A stretch of 64,000 nt of DNA from an uncultured Dehalococcoidia bacterium (GTDB lineage Bacteria > Chloroflexota > Dehalococcoidia > Lucifugimonadales > Lucifugimonadaceae): positions 1-64,000 of the forward strand of contig CAJWWK010000004.1 of the NCBI GenBank assembly GCA_913048295.1, read 5' to 3'. The notes under the pieces were generated by a model. It saw nothing but the letters and a program-made list of their open reading frames with translations, did no database searches and was not told where the DNA came from. The position numbers and the translations under genes were made by a program. Of the stretch, positions 1-8,374 are shown in pieces; the stretch's first letter is position 1, and the number at the start of each line of letters is the position of its first letter.

Positions 1-126
1 AACACGGTTCCGGTAGGGTCATTTCATTCGAGAAATAGCTGTCCGTAGCCGTGTTGCACGGCTAATTGGTCGATTGATATTCTGCTCTTCACACCCAATT
101 ATTTACAACTTGACCGCGGAGCCGTA

Positions 127-1315
127 ATGCCTTCGAACTTTAACTTCAGCATCAGAACCGTTAATTCGATTCACCTTGCGTTCAAGGGCTCCGATTCGTA
201 CTGGGAGAGTTATCGTGCTGGTGAGGGTGATCGCCTGACCGAGCGGTTCGAGTTCAAACAGGGCTGGCAGACCGTGTATGCACGGTACATTGAAACGCCA
301 CTTGTAAAGGTAACGCTTTCCGACGGAACCGTTGGTTGGGGCGAGGCGAATGCGGGGATTGGCCCCGAGGTGGTGTGTCTTATCGTAAACGAGCTCCTGG
401 CCCAGATGATTGAGGGGCAGGAGTTTGAAAATCCGGCTGGTCTGTGGGACTTTCTGTACGACTCGCAGCGCGGGCGGGGATATTCGTCCGGCTACTGGCT
501 CGATGCACTGGCGGCGATCGATATTGCGGTGTGGGACGCTATTGGCAAGCGAGAACAGTCGCCGGTCGCGGCCCTGCTCGTGCCAGTGCCCAGAAAACGG
601 TTTGACGTTTACCTTTCAGGGGTGCGGAGGGCGACTCTTGAAGAGCGGGTCGACCACGTCAACAGCTGGATCGATACGGGTCTTAAGGGTGCGAAGATTT
701 TCCTGACGGGCGATGTAGATGCTGGTGCAGACGAACTCGACGGACTGATGCGGGGTGCGCCGGGGCTCGAGCAGTGGATGGTCGACACACTCTGGATGTG
801 CAGCCACGAATCGGCGGAAATCGGCAAGCGGGTGTACGGTGACCGCGGAGTCAGGTTTTTCGAGTGCCCGCTCCAACCTGAGGACCTGGCAGGGCACCAG
901 GAGCTGGTTACGAAACCGGGTGCACCCATCGCGCTGGGCGAGCATTTCAGATCGCGCTACCAGATGGAGGCCTGGGTGCAAAAGCCACGGGCCCTTGATG
1001 TGTATCAGCCGGATATTGGGCGGACCGGGTTCACCGATTACATGATCCAGAAGGAAATTGCGGAAAAGGTCGCAGTTCCGACCACACCCCACATGGGAAG
1101 CGGAGTTTCCGTGTTCCAGGCGGCGACGTTACAGTGTGCGGCGGTTGCTTCGCCGGAGTTTTTACAGGAGTCAGGGAGGACTATCGGACCGGCTCGCAGA
1201 GGCGTCGGACACTGGCTGGCAGTATCGAGACGGGGGGTTCGAGCTTCCCGATAGGCCCGGGATCGGTGTCGAAATAAACGAGGCCCTGCTTGAGCCTTTC
1301 ATTGTGAAGGGCTAG
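127..1315 (+). pseudogene. Enolase-superfamily sugar-acid dehydratase with 3' frameshift
   Basis: Mandelate racemase/muconate lactonizing-type protein, expected to dehydrate a sugar acid. The ATG at 127 follows GGAG. The open frame runs to 1254 and carries the barrel-domain ligands: the K of LKGAKIF (~190), D220, E246 (FFECP), E272 (ALGEH) and H322 (TPHMGSG). The frame is lost at a run of five T's at 1159-1163; with four T's it would continue in the next frame to a proper family C-terminus (DTGWQYRDG, then PDRPGIGVEINE) ending at 1315. The gene is therefore either a natural frameshift mutant missing its last ~45 residues, with an unrelated tail, or is rescued by slippage. The catalytic residues lie upstream of the break, so partial function is possible. 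The same frameshift appears in the repeat copy at 2851-3113. Confidence 0.85.
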
Positions 1316-1344
1316 CCCGAAGTCCAGGTTCGGGTATTAGACTT
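1081..1344 (+). repeat. Direct repeat copy 1 (enolase 3' end and downstream hairpin)
   Basis: This ~264-bp stretch recurs at 2851-3113 in the same orientation, 1770 bp away. By eye only a few bases differ up to ~1280; one base is then missing in copy 2, and the last 30 bp are looser. It ends in GGGTATTAGACTT after a CCCGAA...TTCGGG hairpin that could terminate transcription. Confidence 0.9.
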
Positions 1345-1352
1345 CACAGTCG

Positions 1353-1439
1353 GACATCGAGCGTCACGTCGATGAGTGGATCGCCGACAATCAGGCGATA
1401 TGGGACGGCTGGATCGAAGATGCGATGAACGCTGCGTAA
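1353..1439 (+). pseudogene. Possible 3' relic of a glycine-betaine-type (OpuAC) binding protein
   Basis: A 28-codon open stretch ending in TAA reads DIERHVDEWIADNQ and then WDGWIEDAMNAA, which resembles the extreme C-terminus of OpuAC-like substrate-binding proteins of ABC transporters. Nothing upstream in this frame continues the gene. It would be the tail left after a deletion that joined it to the enolase repeat. The identification rests on a short motif and is weak. Confidence 0.3.
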
Positions 1440-1492
1440 AACCGTTTAGAGCATCACGCTCAACACCGCTCAATGGAAGGCTGTTAATAACC

Positions 1493-2566
1493 GTGAATCC
1501 ATCTCTAAAGTTAGTCGCACGGAACCTTCATCTATCAGCCTGCCGAATAGTGATCATCGCTCCTCTCCTCATAATCACTGCTTCGGTGGCGTGCGCTAGC
1601 GAGTCAGCCGACGATGATGGGATTGTGGTTGAAGTTGTGGTTGAAGGACTTACTTCGCCACGCGGACTCGCTCTTGACCAGGACGGGAACCTGCTGATCG
1701 CAGAAACTGGTGGCGGTCGGTTGCTCAAAGTCACACGTGACCGCGATGTCCGTTCTCTCACCACCACCCGCCTGCCACACGCGCTCAATTCAGGTCCCGA
1801 CGCGGCATACACAGCCGGTCCATCAGCGATCAGCCTTCTCAACGGGGAGGTGTTCGTCATCGTGGGCGAGTTTCGCGGCAACAAGTCAGCGCGTCTCTAC
1901 CGCATCACAGGTGAAACCGGATACGAGGCTGTGACGCCGGTGACCGATGCTTTTTCTCCGACTGAAAACCGATTCTCCAACCCTTATGACATTGTCAACG
2001 CGCCTGAAGTCGATGGGTGGATTGTGTCGGACCCCGGCGGAAACTCTCTGCTCGCAGTCGACCTGGACGGCAATATTCATGACTATGTGGTGTTCCAGAG
2101 CTTTACCATTCCGGATCACGAGGCGCCAGTTGAGATGGTGCCAACGGGGATAGCGCGTGGTGCAGATGGTGCCGTCTACGTCGGTTCGCTGACAGGCTTT
2201 CCATATCCTCGCGAACAGGCTGTTGTCTGGAGAGTGGAAGACCTAAACGGTGACGGAGATGCGATGGACGAGGGCGAAGTTGAGCCGTTTGTCACCGGAC
2301 TCACCACTGTCACCGACATTACATTTGGCGCCGACGGCACGCTCTACATAGCGGAATTCTCATCAGATACGAAAGCAGTTCTCCAGGGAGGAGATTTTAG
2401 CAAAAATGCCGCATCCAATCCCGGACGAGTCCTCAGATGGAATGGGAGTGAGCTAACGGTATTTGCCGATAATGTTGTTTCACCAACCGGTCTTCTCGCA
2501 ACCGAGTCAACTCTCTACATAAGCGAAGAGTACGCCGGAAGAGTCTCCAAACGCCCACTCAACTGA
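1493..2566 (+). CDS. ScyD/ScyE-like secreted beta-propeller protein
   Basis: A protein with NHL/SMP-30-like blades: LTSPRGLALDQDGNLLIAE near the N-terminus, then repeats such as PTGIARGADGAVYVG, VTDITFGADGTLYIAE and PTGLL...LYISE. This is the pattern of the ScyD/ScyE family, extracytoplasmic propellers of uncertain catalytic role. I place the start at GTG 1493, because from there the protein opens with a basic, then hydrophobic signal sequence (IVIIAPLLIITASVAC) and is exported, possibly as a lipoprotein at that Cys. The frame is open back to ATG 1376, but that part overlaps decayed sequence. The gene sits between two copies of a 264-bp direct repeat and so could be lost by recombination. Confidence 0.7.
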   Translation: MNPSLKLVARNLHLSACRIVIIAPLLIITASVACASESADDDGIVVEVVVEGLTSPRGLALDQDGNLLIAETGGGRLLKVTRDRDVRSLTTTRLPHALNSGPDAAYTAGPSAISLLNGEVFVIVGEFRGNKSARLYRITGETGYEAVTPVTDAFSPTENRFSNPYDIVNAPEVDGWIVSDPGGNSLLAVDLDGNIHDYVVFQSFTIPDHEAPVEMVPTGIARGADGAVYVGSLTGFPYPREQAVVWRVEDLNGDGDAMDEGEVEPFVTGLTTVTDITFGADGTLYIAEFSSDTKAVLQGGDFSKNAASNPGRVLRWNGSELTVFADNVVSPTGLLATESTLYISEEYAGRVSKRPLN

Positions 2567-2569
2567 CCA

Positions 2570-3090
2570 CAATCGTTAGCGTAAAGGTTCTTGATACTGT
2601 CCCGCTAGCTCCAGCCAGAGAAACGCAATAAGGCCGTACCAACAAACTTGGTACGGCCTTATTCACCAGAGCTGTGTTCACGGTGGAGACGGAGGAGGGA
2701 CAGGCTGTAACCGGTCGACGCCTAGTGAACGCTCCCGATGTTGATACGCGGCAGCTCCCACGGCCCACGCGTCTGTTTCTTTCGACCGGACAGAATCGGT
2801 AAAACGAATACCTGGTCCAGAAGGAAATCGCAGCGAAGGCTCGAATCACGACCACACCCCACATGGGAAGCGGAGTATCTGTGTTCCAGGCGGCGACGTT
2901 ACAGTGTGCGGCGGTTGCTTCGCCGGAGTTTTTACAGGAGTCAGGGAGGACTATCGGACCGGCTCGCAGAGGCGTCGGACACTGGCTGGCAGTATCGAGA
3001 CGGGGGGTTCGAGCTTCCCGATAGGCCCGGGATCGGTGTCGAAACAAACGAGCCTCGCTTGAGCCTTTCATTGTGAAGGGCTAACCCGGT
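2570..3090 (+). pseudogene. Internally deleted enolase-superfamily relic
   Basis: Two parts of a second enolase paralog are visible. 2570-2720 reads like the family N-terminus (TTIVSVKVLDTVPLAPARE, then AVFTVETEEG) with a TAA inside. From ~2775 a C-terminal part follows (PRVCFFRPDRIGKT, then a frame change to NEYLVQKEIAAKARITTTPH), corresponding to RALDVYQPDIGRT...QKEIAEKVAVPTTPH of the first gene. The barrel between them is missing. The 3' 240 bp are almost identical to the first enolase although the sequence just upstream has diverged. Not functional. Confidence 0.75.
2627..2663. terminator. Perfect 16-bp inverted repeat inside the enolase relic
   Basis: AATAAGGCCGTACCAA pairs perfectly with TTGGTACGGCCTTATT around a CAAAC loop. 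It could act as a bidirectional terminator for the propeller gene that ends at 2566, or be the footprint of a small palindromic insertion; it interrupts what otherwise reads as enolase N-terminus. Confidence 0.6.
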
Positions 3091-3113
3091 CACCTGATTC
3101 GGGTATTAGACTT
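2851..3113 (+). repeat. Direct repeat copy 2
   Basis: Partner of 1081-1344. It carries the same five-T frameshift in the enolase C-terminal region (2929-2933). It also lacks one base near 3053 (AGCCTCGCTT against AGGCCCTGCTT), so it is more decayed than copy 1. Confidence 0.9.
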
Positions 3114-3131
3114 GGCGAACTTTGCATCCGG

Positions 3132-4523
3132 GTGCTGGGAATTGGTGACAATCGCCGCGCTCTCGATGGGAGCGTGATTCGAGCTCTGGTACGGCTGCAG
3201 ATACCGAAAGTCGGATTCATCTACGCGCACGTACGTGCAACGCGCAAAGGAATAGTCCTGGCAGAACATGTGGCTGGTGCAACTGAACAGGAGCTTGAGT
3301 CTTCCGATCAGGCGGGTGAGCCCGCGCCACCGGGGCCGTTCAGTGTCCTCGGGATCCGCGATTACCGGTTCCTGATCCTGTCGAACCTTGCGACGTTTGC
3401 CGGTTTTCAGATCCGGAATATGGCCCAGGCGTGGATCGTGCTCGACAAGACCGGCTCGGAGACGTTGATGGGACTGGTCAACGCGATGCCGGGGATCGCC
3501 ATCATTTCGATCTCGCTTATAGGGGGTGCGCTGGCCGATCGGACCGAGCGCTGGCAGTTGATGTGGCGGACAAAGGTCGTTATTGCTTCGATGGCGTTGC
3601 TGACAGCAGTATTGCTAACGGCCGATGTGCTGGAATGGTGGCACCTGATTCCGATATCGCTTATGACCGGTGCAATGTTCGCGATGCACAACCCGACGAG
3701 CCAGGCATTTGCCGTCGACGTGGTGGGTCGAGAGCGGTTGGTGGCGGCGTCCAGTCTGAACACAGGTATTTCAACAACCGCCACCATTGTCGGACCCGGC
3801 GTTGGTGGTGCGCTGCTGCTGCTGGGTTTCGATACCGCTTTCTACGTACTTGCCGGGCTATATGTTTTATCGGCGATCATGATTTTGCAGGTGCGGACAA
3901 GGCGAATTCCAGTTCCAAGCGGCAGAAATATGGTGTCGGACATCCGTGAAGGAATTGGATATTCGTTACGCGACCCGGTGATACGCGCCCTGCTCACCGT
4001 TTCTTTAAGTGCGGTGTTCGTCGGCATGCACCAACCCGCGATCCCAGTGAAGGTCCAGAGCGTGCTCGGTCTGGGTGAAGTCGGTTACGGGGCAATGCTG
4101 GCGCTGAACGGGGTGGGATCGCTGATCGGTGCAATCGTGCTGTTCGCGTTCAGCAAACACATTCGCAAGGCCTATCTGATGATCTTCGGACTGTTGATGA
4201 TGCACGGGGCCATTGCGCTGTTCGCATTTGCGACCAATGTGTTCGTTACAGGGGTTGCGATGGTCTGGCTCGGCCTGGCGTTTTCGGCCTGGATGATTTC
4301 TGTGCCGGTATTGCTTCAGACAACGGCGACGGAGGGAATGCGCGGGCGGGTGATGAGTCTCTATTTCATGACGGTGCTCACGTACCAGCTCGGCTGGTTG
4401 ATTGGCGGTGCGTCGATCGAGGCATGGGGCATTCGGCCGACGCTGTTCATCGCAATCGCGGGTGGGTTGACGCTCGCCGGGACCGCCATCGCCCTGACCC
4501 CTGCGTTGCGGAAGGCGAGATGA
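3132..4523 (+). CDS. MFS transporter (DHA3/EntS-like exporter)
   Basis: A twelve-helix major facilitator protein of the MFS_3 (enterobactin exporter EntS-like) type, expected to expel a small molecule across the inner membrane by proton antiport. The fold opens at FSVLGIRDYRFLILSNLATF. GGALADRTERW is the cytoplasmic loop 2-3 motif, and GMRGRVMSLYFMT is the equivalent loop of the second half. About 70 residues before FSVLGIRDYR are hydrophilic and uncertain; GTG near 3270 would give a more usual length. It lies just downstream of the enolase relic and upstream of an intact enolase, and no substrate can be inferred. Confidence 0.8.
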   Translation: MLGIGDNRRALDGSVIRALVRLQIPKVGFIYAHVRATRKGIVLAEHVAGATEQELESSDQAGEPAPPGPFSVLGIRDYRFLILSNLATFAGFQIRNMAQAWIVLDKTGSETLMGLVNAMPGIAIISISLIGGALADRTERWQLMWRTKVVIASMALLTAVLLTADVLEWWHLIPISLMTGAMFAMHNPTSQAFAVDVVGRERLVAASSLNTGISTTATIVGPGVGGALLLLGFDTAFYVLAGLYVLSAIMILQVRTRRIPVPSGRNMVSDIREGIGYSLRDPVIRALLTVSLSAVFVGMHQPAIPVKVQSVLGLGEVGYGAMLALNGVGSLIGAIVLFAFSKHIRKAYLMIFGLLMMHGAIALFAFATNVFVTGVAMVWLGLAFSAWMISVPVLLQTTATEGMRGRVMSLYFMTVLTYQLGWLIGGASIEAWGIRPTLFIAIAGGLTLAGTAIALTPALRKAR

Positions 4524-4579
4524 ATGAGGGATTGGCTGCGACATCAGGATGATTTCACGATTCAGCCGGACCAGGGATT

Positions 4580-4626
4580 GCCCGCGACCCCGCCCCGGAG
4601 TCTCTCTACCGGGGGTCGGGAAATCA
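4580..4626. repeat. Dispersed palindromic element, B family (copy B1, divergent)
   Basis: Contains GAGTCTCTCTACCGGGGGTCGGGAAATCA, a diverged relative of the element at 10013-10040. Its 5' part (CCCGCGACCCC) pairs imperfectly with GGGGGTCGGG. It lies in the 224-bp gap between an MFS gene and an enolase gene. Confidence 0.5.
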
Positions 4627-4747
4627 GGTTGGCCAGCCCATTGCCCGTAATTTATACCTCCCGTGGACTCACATCATGTCAACACAGCCAGCCGGGTTAA
4701 GAGTGTTAGGGCTTCTGGCGAAATTACGGAACTGAACGGAGAGACAC

Positions 4748-5908
4748 ATGAAAATCACAGGCTACCGGACACTTTCGTGGTCATTCCACAGGGGACACCC
4801 GAGCGGCGATGCGAACAGCGTTGCGCCCGACGACGTTTCGCGGGCCAACTACCTGTTCCTTGAGACCGACGAGGGCGTTACCGGCATCGCGTCGGCGTCT
4901 TCGCCCGATATCGAAAAGCTGTTTCCGGTGCTGGAAGGCAAAGACCCGCGTGGCGTAATCGGCCTCTGGAAAGAGATGTCCGACGTTGGGTTCAAGGGCG
5001 GAGTCGAGGGTTCGATGTACGGTGCGATGTGTGCCCTCGATGGTGCAATGTGGGACATCAAGGCGAAGGACGCGGGCGAGCCTTTGTGGCGTTTTCTTGG
5101 TGCGCACGAGCCCCGAGTGAAGGCCTATGCGTCGGGCCTCGATATGGGAATGACCGACACCGAGCTGGCCGCGTTCTACCAGGAGTATGCCGATCTGGGT
5201 GTCGATGGCGGGAAGCTCAAGGTCGGGTTGGACTTCGATTCGGACATGCGACGCCTCGAGATAATGCGCGACGTACTGAAACAGAACGCAAAAGAGCCGC
5301 TGTTGATGATCGATTCGAACGAGTACTGGTCTGCGAAACAGGCTATCCGTTATATCTCACGGATCGAGGAAAAGTTTGACCTGACGTGGGCCGAGGAGCC
5401 GGCGCGGCGTTGGGACTACCGGGGCCTGCGCAAGATTTCGCAGAGCATCAAGACGGCCGTCGCGACGGGCGAGAACATCAACGGAGTCGACGAGTTTTAT
5501 CCTCTCGTGCACAACGAAGCCGTTGACGTGGTCCAGTTCGGGACGCTTGGAGTGACCAGCTTCTTCCAGGTCGCGCACCTGGCCGAGGCGTACGAACTTC
5601 CGGTATCGATAATCGGCGCACCGGGGAGTGGGATGGCCCATGCGGCAGCGGCAGCGCCAAACCACCTGGCACAGGAGGTCAAGGACCTGACGCCGCCTGC
5701 GGGAGTGACGATCGATAACCGGATAGTTGACGGCTATATCGAGATGGGTGAATCGCCGGGCTGGGGCTATTCGATCGACGAGGATGCTATTTCCAAGATA
5801 CAGGCAGATCCGCCCGTTTCGAAAGGCACGGGGATGCCGGGGTCCAGGCGCAAGGGTGCCGGGTTGTTCATAATTCCGCCAGAACCCGGTGAAACGGGAC
5901 TGTATTGA
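4748..5908 (+). CDS. Enolase-superfamily dehydratase/racemase
   Basis: A full-length (386 aa) mandelate racemase/muconate lactonizing-family enzyme. The N-terminal capping domain ends near residue 115 and the barrel follows. It shows KLK (K156/K158), metal ligands D189 (MIDSNEYW), E216 (WAEEPARR) and E242 (ATGENING), and a C-terminal stretch GAPGSGMAHAAAA where many relatives have the catalytic His. The ATG at 4748 has GGAGAG six bases upstream. It probably abstracts a proton alpha to a carboxylate with Mg2+; the substrate is unknown. A terminator hairpin follows at 5949, so it appears to be a single-gene unit. Confidence 0.9.
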   Translation: MKITGYRTLSWSFHRGHPSGDANSVAPDDVSRANYLFLETDEGVTGIASASSPDIEKLFPVLEGKDPRGVIGLWKEMSDVGFKGGVEGSMYGAMCALDGAMWDIKAKDAGEPLWRFLGAHEPRVKAYASGLDMGMTDTELAAFYQEYADLGVDGGKLKVGLDFDSDMRRLEIMRDVLKQNAKEPLLMIDSNEYWSAKQAIRYISRIEEKFDLTWAEEPARRWDYRGLRKISQSIKTAVATGENINGVDEFYPLVHNEAVDVVQFGTLGVTSFFQVAHLAEAYELPVSIIGAPGSGMAHAAAAAPNHLAQEVKDLTPPAGVTIDNRIVDGYIEMGESPGWGYSIDEDAISKIQADPPVSKGTGMPGSRRKGAGLFIIPPEPGETGLY

Positions 5909-5948
5909 GGGCGGTAGAGCTGGGCTGTGAATGCACATTGCGATCACA

Positions 5949-5968
5949 CCCCGCCTCTACGGGGTTTT
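5949..5968 (+). terminator. Rho-independent terminator after enolase gene
   Basis: CCCCG-CCTCTA-CGGGG followed by TTTT, 40 bp after the stop of the preceding plus-strand gene. Confidence 0.65.
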
Positions 5969-5996
5969 CGAAGTTCGGTCCGGAAGCGTTGAAAAT

Positions 5997-6868
5997 TTAG
6001 TTGCCGGTCGAGTTCGGTCCGGGCCACTCTAAGATCACATAGTCGCTGTGCGCGTAACCGTCGTCAAAAAACAGTGCGAGGTTGAGCGAATATCTGCCGC
6101 CCTCGATCATCGGCACATCGTGCAAGACCGCCGTGTCGGCGTCCAATCGAACACCTCTGAAAGGAACAACACCGGCGTGTCGTCAACCTGCCAGATGATT
6201 GCCTTGTAGTGCATTCCAGTTGCGGCTTCGGCAGGTGGGGCCCAGCGGACCTCGATATCGTTGCCCGTTCGCTTCCAGGTGACTTCAGTCGGGTATGAAA
6301 TTACATCCGAGTCGTACGGCACGACCTGCTCGTACACCAGTTCCTAGGCGCGCCGGTAGCTGAAGACGTAGTCGCCTCTCAGTGGGAGATCGCCGTCTTC
6401 CGGGCCGTACAGGACCCAGCGACGCGTGACTTCACCTGAGAAGTCGTTTGTATTGAAGTCTTTTTCGAGTTCGATCAACTCCCCTGCCGGGGTGGTTACG
6501 ACAACCGAGGTCAGGTCGGACAGAAAGCATGCCTGCTCGTGTGAACTGGCGTCGCCGCAGTTGACCTTGTACTCCCAGCTCTGGATAGACGGGGCGTGCT
6601 GCGACCAGACCTGGGGCCATATCCCGTGGGTCCGGTCACCGTGCATCCGGCCGGGGAGCTTTCCTTCTTCAGTCTCGGGTTCGGGCGCGTTGTCTCGAGT
6701 TGGGCTGTCAGTTTGAGCTGCCGATCGAGGATCGTCCCTGAACCCGCTGTCGCTGTCGTCGCATGCTGCAACTAGAAGCAATACGAGCGGCACAAGCGCG
6801 GTCAGGAATAGCGATTTGCGGTTCGGGTGGTTGAAACGAGGTGCGCCCATCAAGAAACCATATTTCAT
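5997..6868 (-). pseudogene. Secreted lipoprotein gene broken by amber codon and frameshift
   Basis: The reading frame starts at 6868 with a lipoprotein signal (LFLTALVPLVLLLVAAC) and a charged linker, then runs to an in-frame TAG at 6344-6346. The same frame continues past it (ELVYEQVVPYDSDV..., APPAEAATGMHYKAIIWQ) to ~6150. There a frame change is needed to follow a plausible C-terminus (LDADTAVLHDVPMIEGGRYS..., HSDYVILEWPGP) that stops at 5997. The family is not recognised; it looks like a secreted beta-rich domain. Two independent lesions make it a pseudogene rather than a recoding case. Confidence 0.7.
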
Positions 6869-7069
6869 TGGGACGAAAGAGAACTTATTGAAAAGGCGAC
6901 TGTTCGCTGGTGGTTGTTACGAGAGCGAAGGCGTTCGGCACGCGAACGGTGTTGAATGACCGGTGGGGTAAAGATGGCGGGCCGTTCCGGATCGGCGGGA
7001 CGACTGAAACGTTTCAATCAAGTCGGTAGCGATAACCACCCCCCGCCCGGTCGTGCGAAAATCTTCGCC

Positions 7070-8374
7070 ATGTCCGAATCTGCATCCGGTGCCGAACCCT
7101 CAATGACGCAAGCACCAGAATCAAGTTTCAACCCGTTTCGTGCGCTCCGGTACGGCGACTATCGGTTTGTGTGGTCGTCCGAAACCCTGAACCTGTGGGC
7201 GTCCGAGATGGAAACGATCGTGTTGGCGATATTCGTGCTGCGCGACACGGGTTCTCCCCTGCTGGTCGGCCTGATCGGGGCTTTGAAGTTCGGCGGCACG
7301 TTACTGGGGCCGTTTTACGGCCTCATGGTCGATCGGTTCGACCGAAAGCGGCTGCAGGTCGGGGTGCGGGTCATCGGGCTGTCACTCGCACTGGTGCTTA
7401 CCTCGCTGATAGTTGCGGACAGGCTTGTGTTGTGGCATGCGTACGTGATTGTTTCGGCGGGGAGCATGGTGAGGATGCTCGATATCGTGCTGGTGCAGGC
7501 ATTGACCGCGGACGCGGTGCCGGCCGGTTCACTTCACGGTGCGATCGGGCTGTCACGGTTTTCACTTGATGGCGCCCGCGTGGCCGGATCGCTGGCGGGC
7601 GGGGTGATATTCGAGGTGCTCGGGTTGGACTGGGCGTACGCAATGATCACGGTGCTTTACCTGCTGGCGACACTGGCCTCGATGAAGATTGACCGGCGGG
7701 AGGTGACGGTCGGGGCGGGTCTTGAAGGGGGCCATCCGGGCGGTTTGGGAGTGCCGGAGATTCGGGCTGGACTCGCCGAAGGCTTGCGTCACGTATTGCG
7801 CAGCAAGGTGCTGCCAGGCCTGATTTTCTTTTCGTTCCTGATCGAATTTTCTGCATTCCCGATAGTCAACGGGTTGATGACGGTGATCGGCGACGAGCTG
7901 TACGGACTGGGAGGAGCGGGCATCGGCCTGCTGGCTGCTGCGGCATCGGGAGGCGCCCTTTCCGGTGCGCTGGCACTGGGAGTTAAGCGAAACATCGGAT
8001 CGCCAGCTCGCGTGATGGTGCTGGGTTCGGCGACATGGCACGTCCTTATGCTCGTTCTCGCGCTTTCACTTCCACTCTGGGGATTTTCGCTGGTCTTGTT
8101 CGCATGGGGTTTTTGCGGAGGTATGACGTTCGTGGCGATGGTGGTCGGGTTGCTGAGGGCGGCCCCGGCTGAATACCGGGGTCGCGTGATGGGAATCCGG
8201 ACGCTCGGCATCTACGGGCTGCCGATCGGGCTGCTGGTGGGCGGGTGGATAGCCGAAGAGGTGGGTGCGCGGGCGATGATAGGGGTGCTGGGCGGGATCG
8301 GGCTTGTCGCCACGCTGGTTGCCGCGGCGATGTGGCCTGCCCTGCTGCAGGGGTCGGAGGACCAGCCGAGTTGA
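7070..8374 (+). CDS. MFS transporter
   Basis: A 434-residue twelve-helix major facilitator protein of the MFS_3-like exporter group. FNPFRALRYGDYRFVWSSE precedes helix 1, and GLMVDRFDRKRLQVG is the loop 2-3 motif. I chose ATG 7070 (MSESASGAEPSM) because the 38 residues before it are low-complexity and unlike the family; the frame is open back to 6956. The stop overlaps the TTG start of the next gene, so it is co-translated with the HAD phosphatase and the truncated MFS gene behind it. Confidence 0.85.
   Translation: MSESASGAEPSMTQAPESSFNPFRALRYGDYRFVWSSETLNLWASEMETIVLAIFVLRDTGSPLLVGLIGALKFGGTLLGPFYGLMVDRFDRKRLQVGVRVIGLSLALVLTSLIVADRLVLWHAYVIVSAGSMVRMLDIVLVQALTADAVPAGSLHGAIGLSRFSLDGARVAGSLAGGVIFEVLGLDWAYAMITVLYLLATLASMKIDRREVTVGAGLEGGHPGGLGVPEIRAGLAEGLRHVLRSKVLPGLIFFSFLIEFSAFPIVNGLMTVIGDELYGLGGAGIGLLAAAASGGALSGALALGVKRNIGSPARVMVLGSATWHVLMLVLALSLPLWGFSLVLFAWGFCGGMTFVAMVVGLLRAAPAEYRGRVMGIRTLGIYGLPIGLLVGGWIAEEVGARAMIGVLGGIGLVATLVAAAMWPALLQGSEDQPS

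Noticed and set aside
2559-3071. 170-codon minus-strand ORF across the enolase relic
   Set aside because: It is antisense to recognisable enolase fragments and to a perfect palindrome, and shows no protein-family character.
6344-6346. Amber codon in the lipoprotein gene as a recoding (pyrrolysine) site
   Set aside because: A second lesion, a frameshift near 6150, is also needed to read the gene, and nothing else suggests pyrrolysine use.
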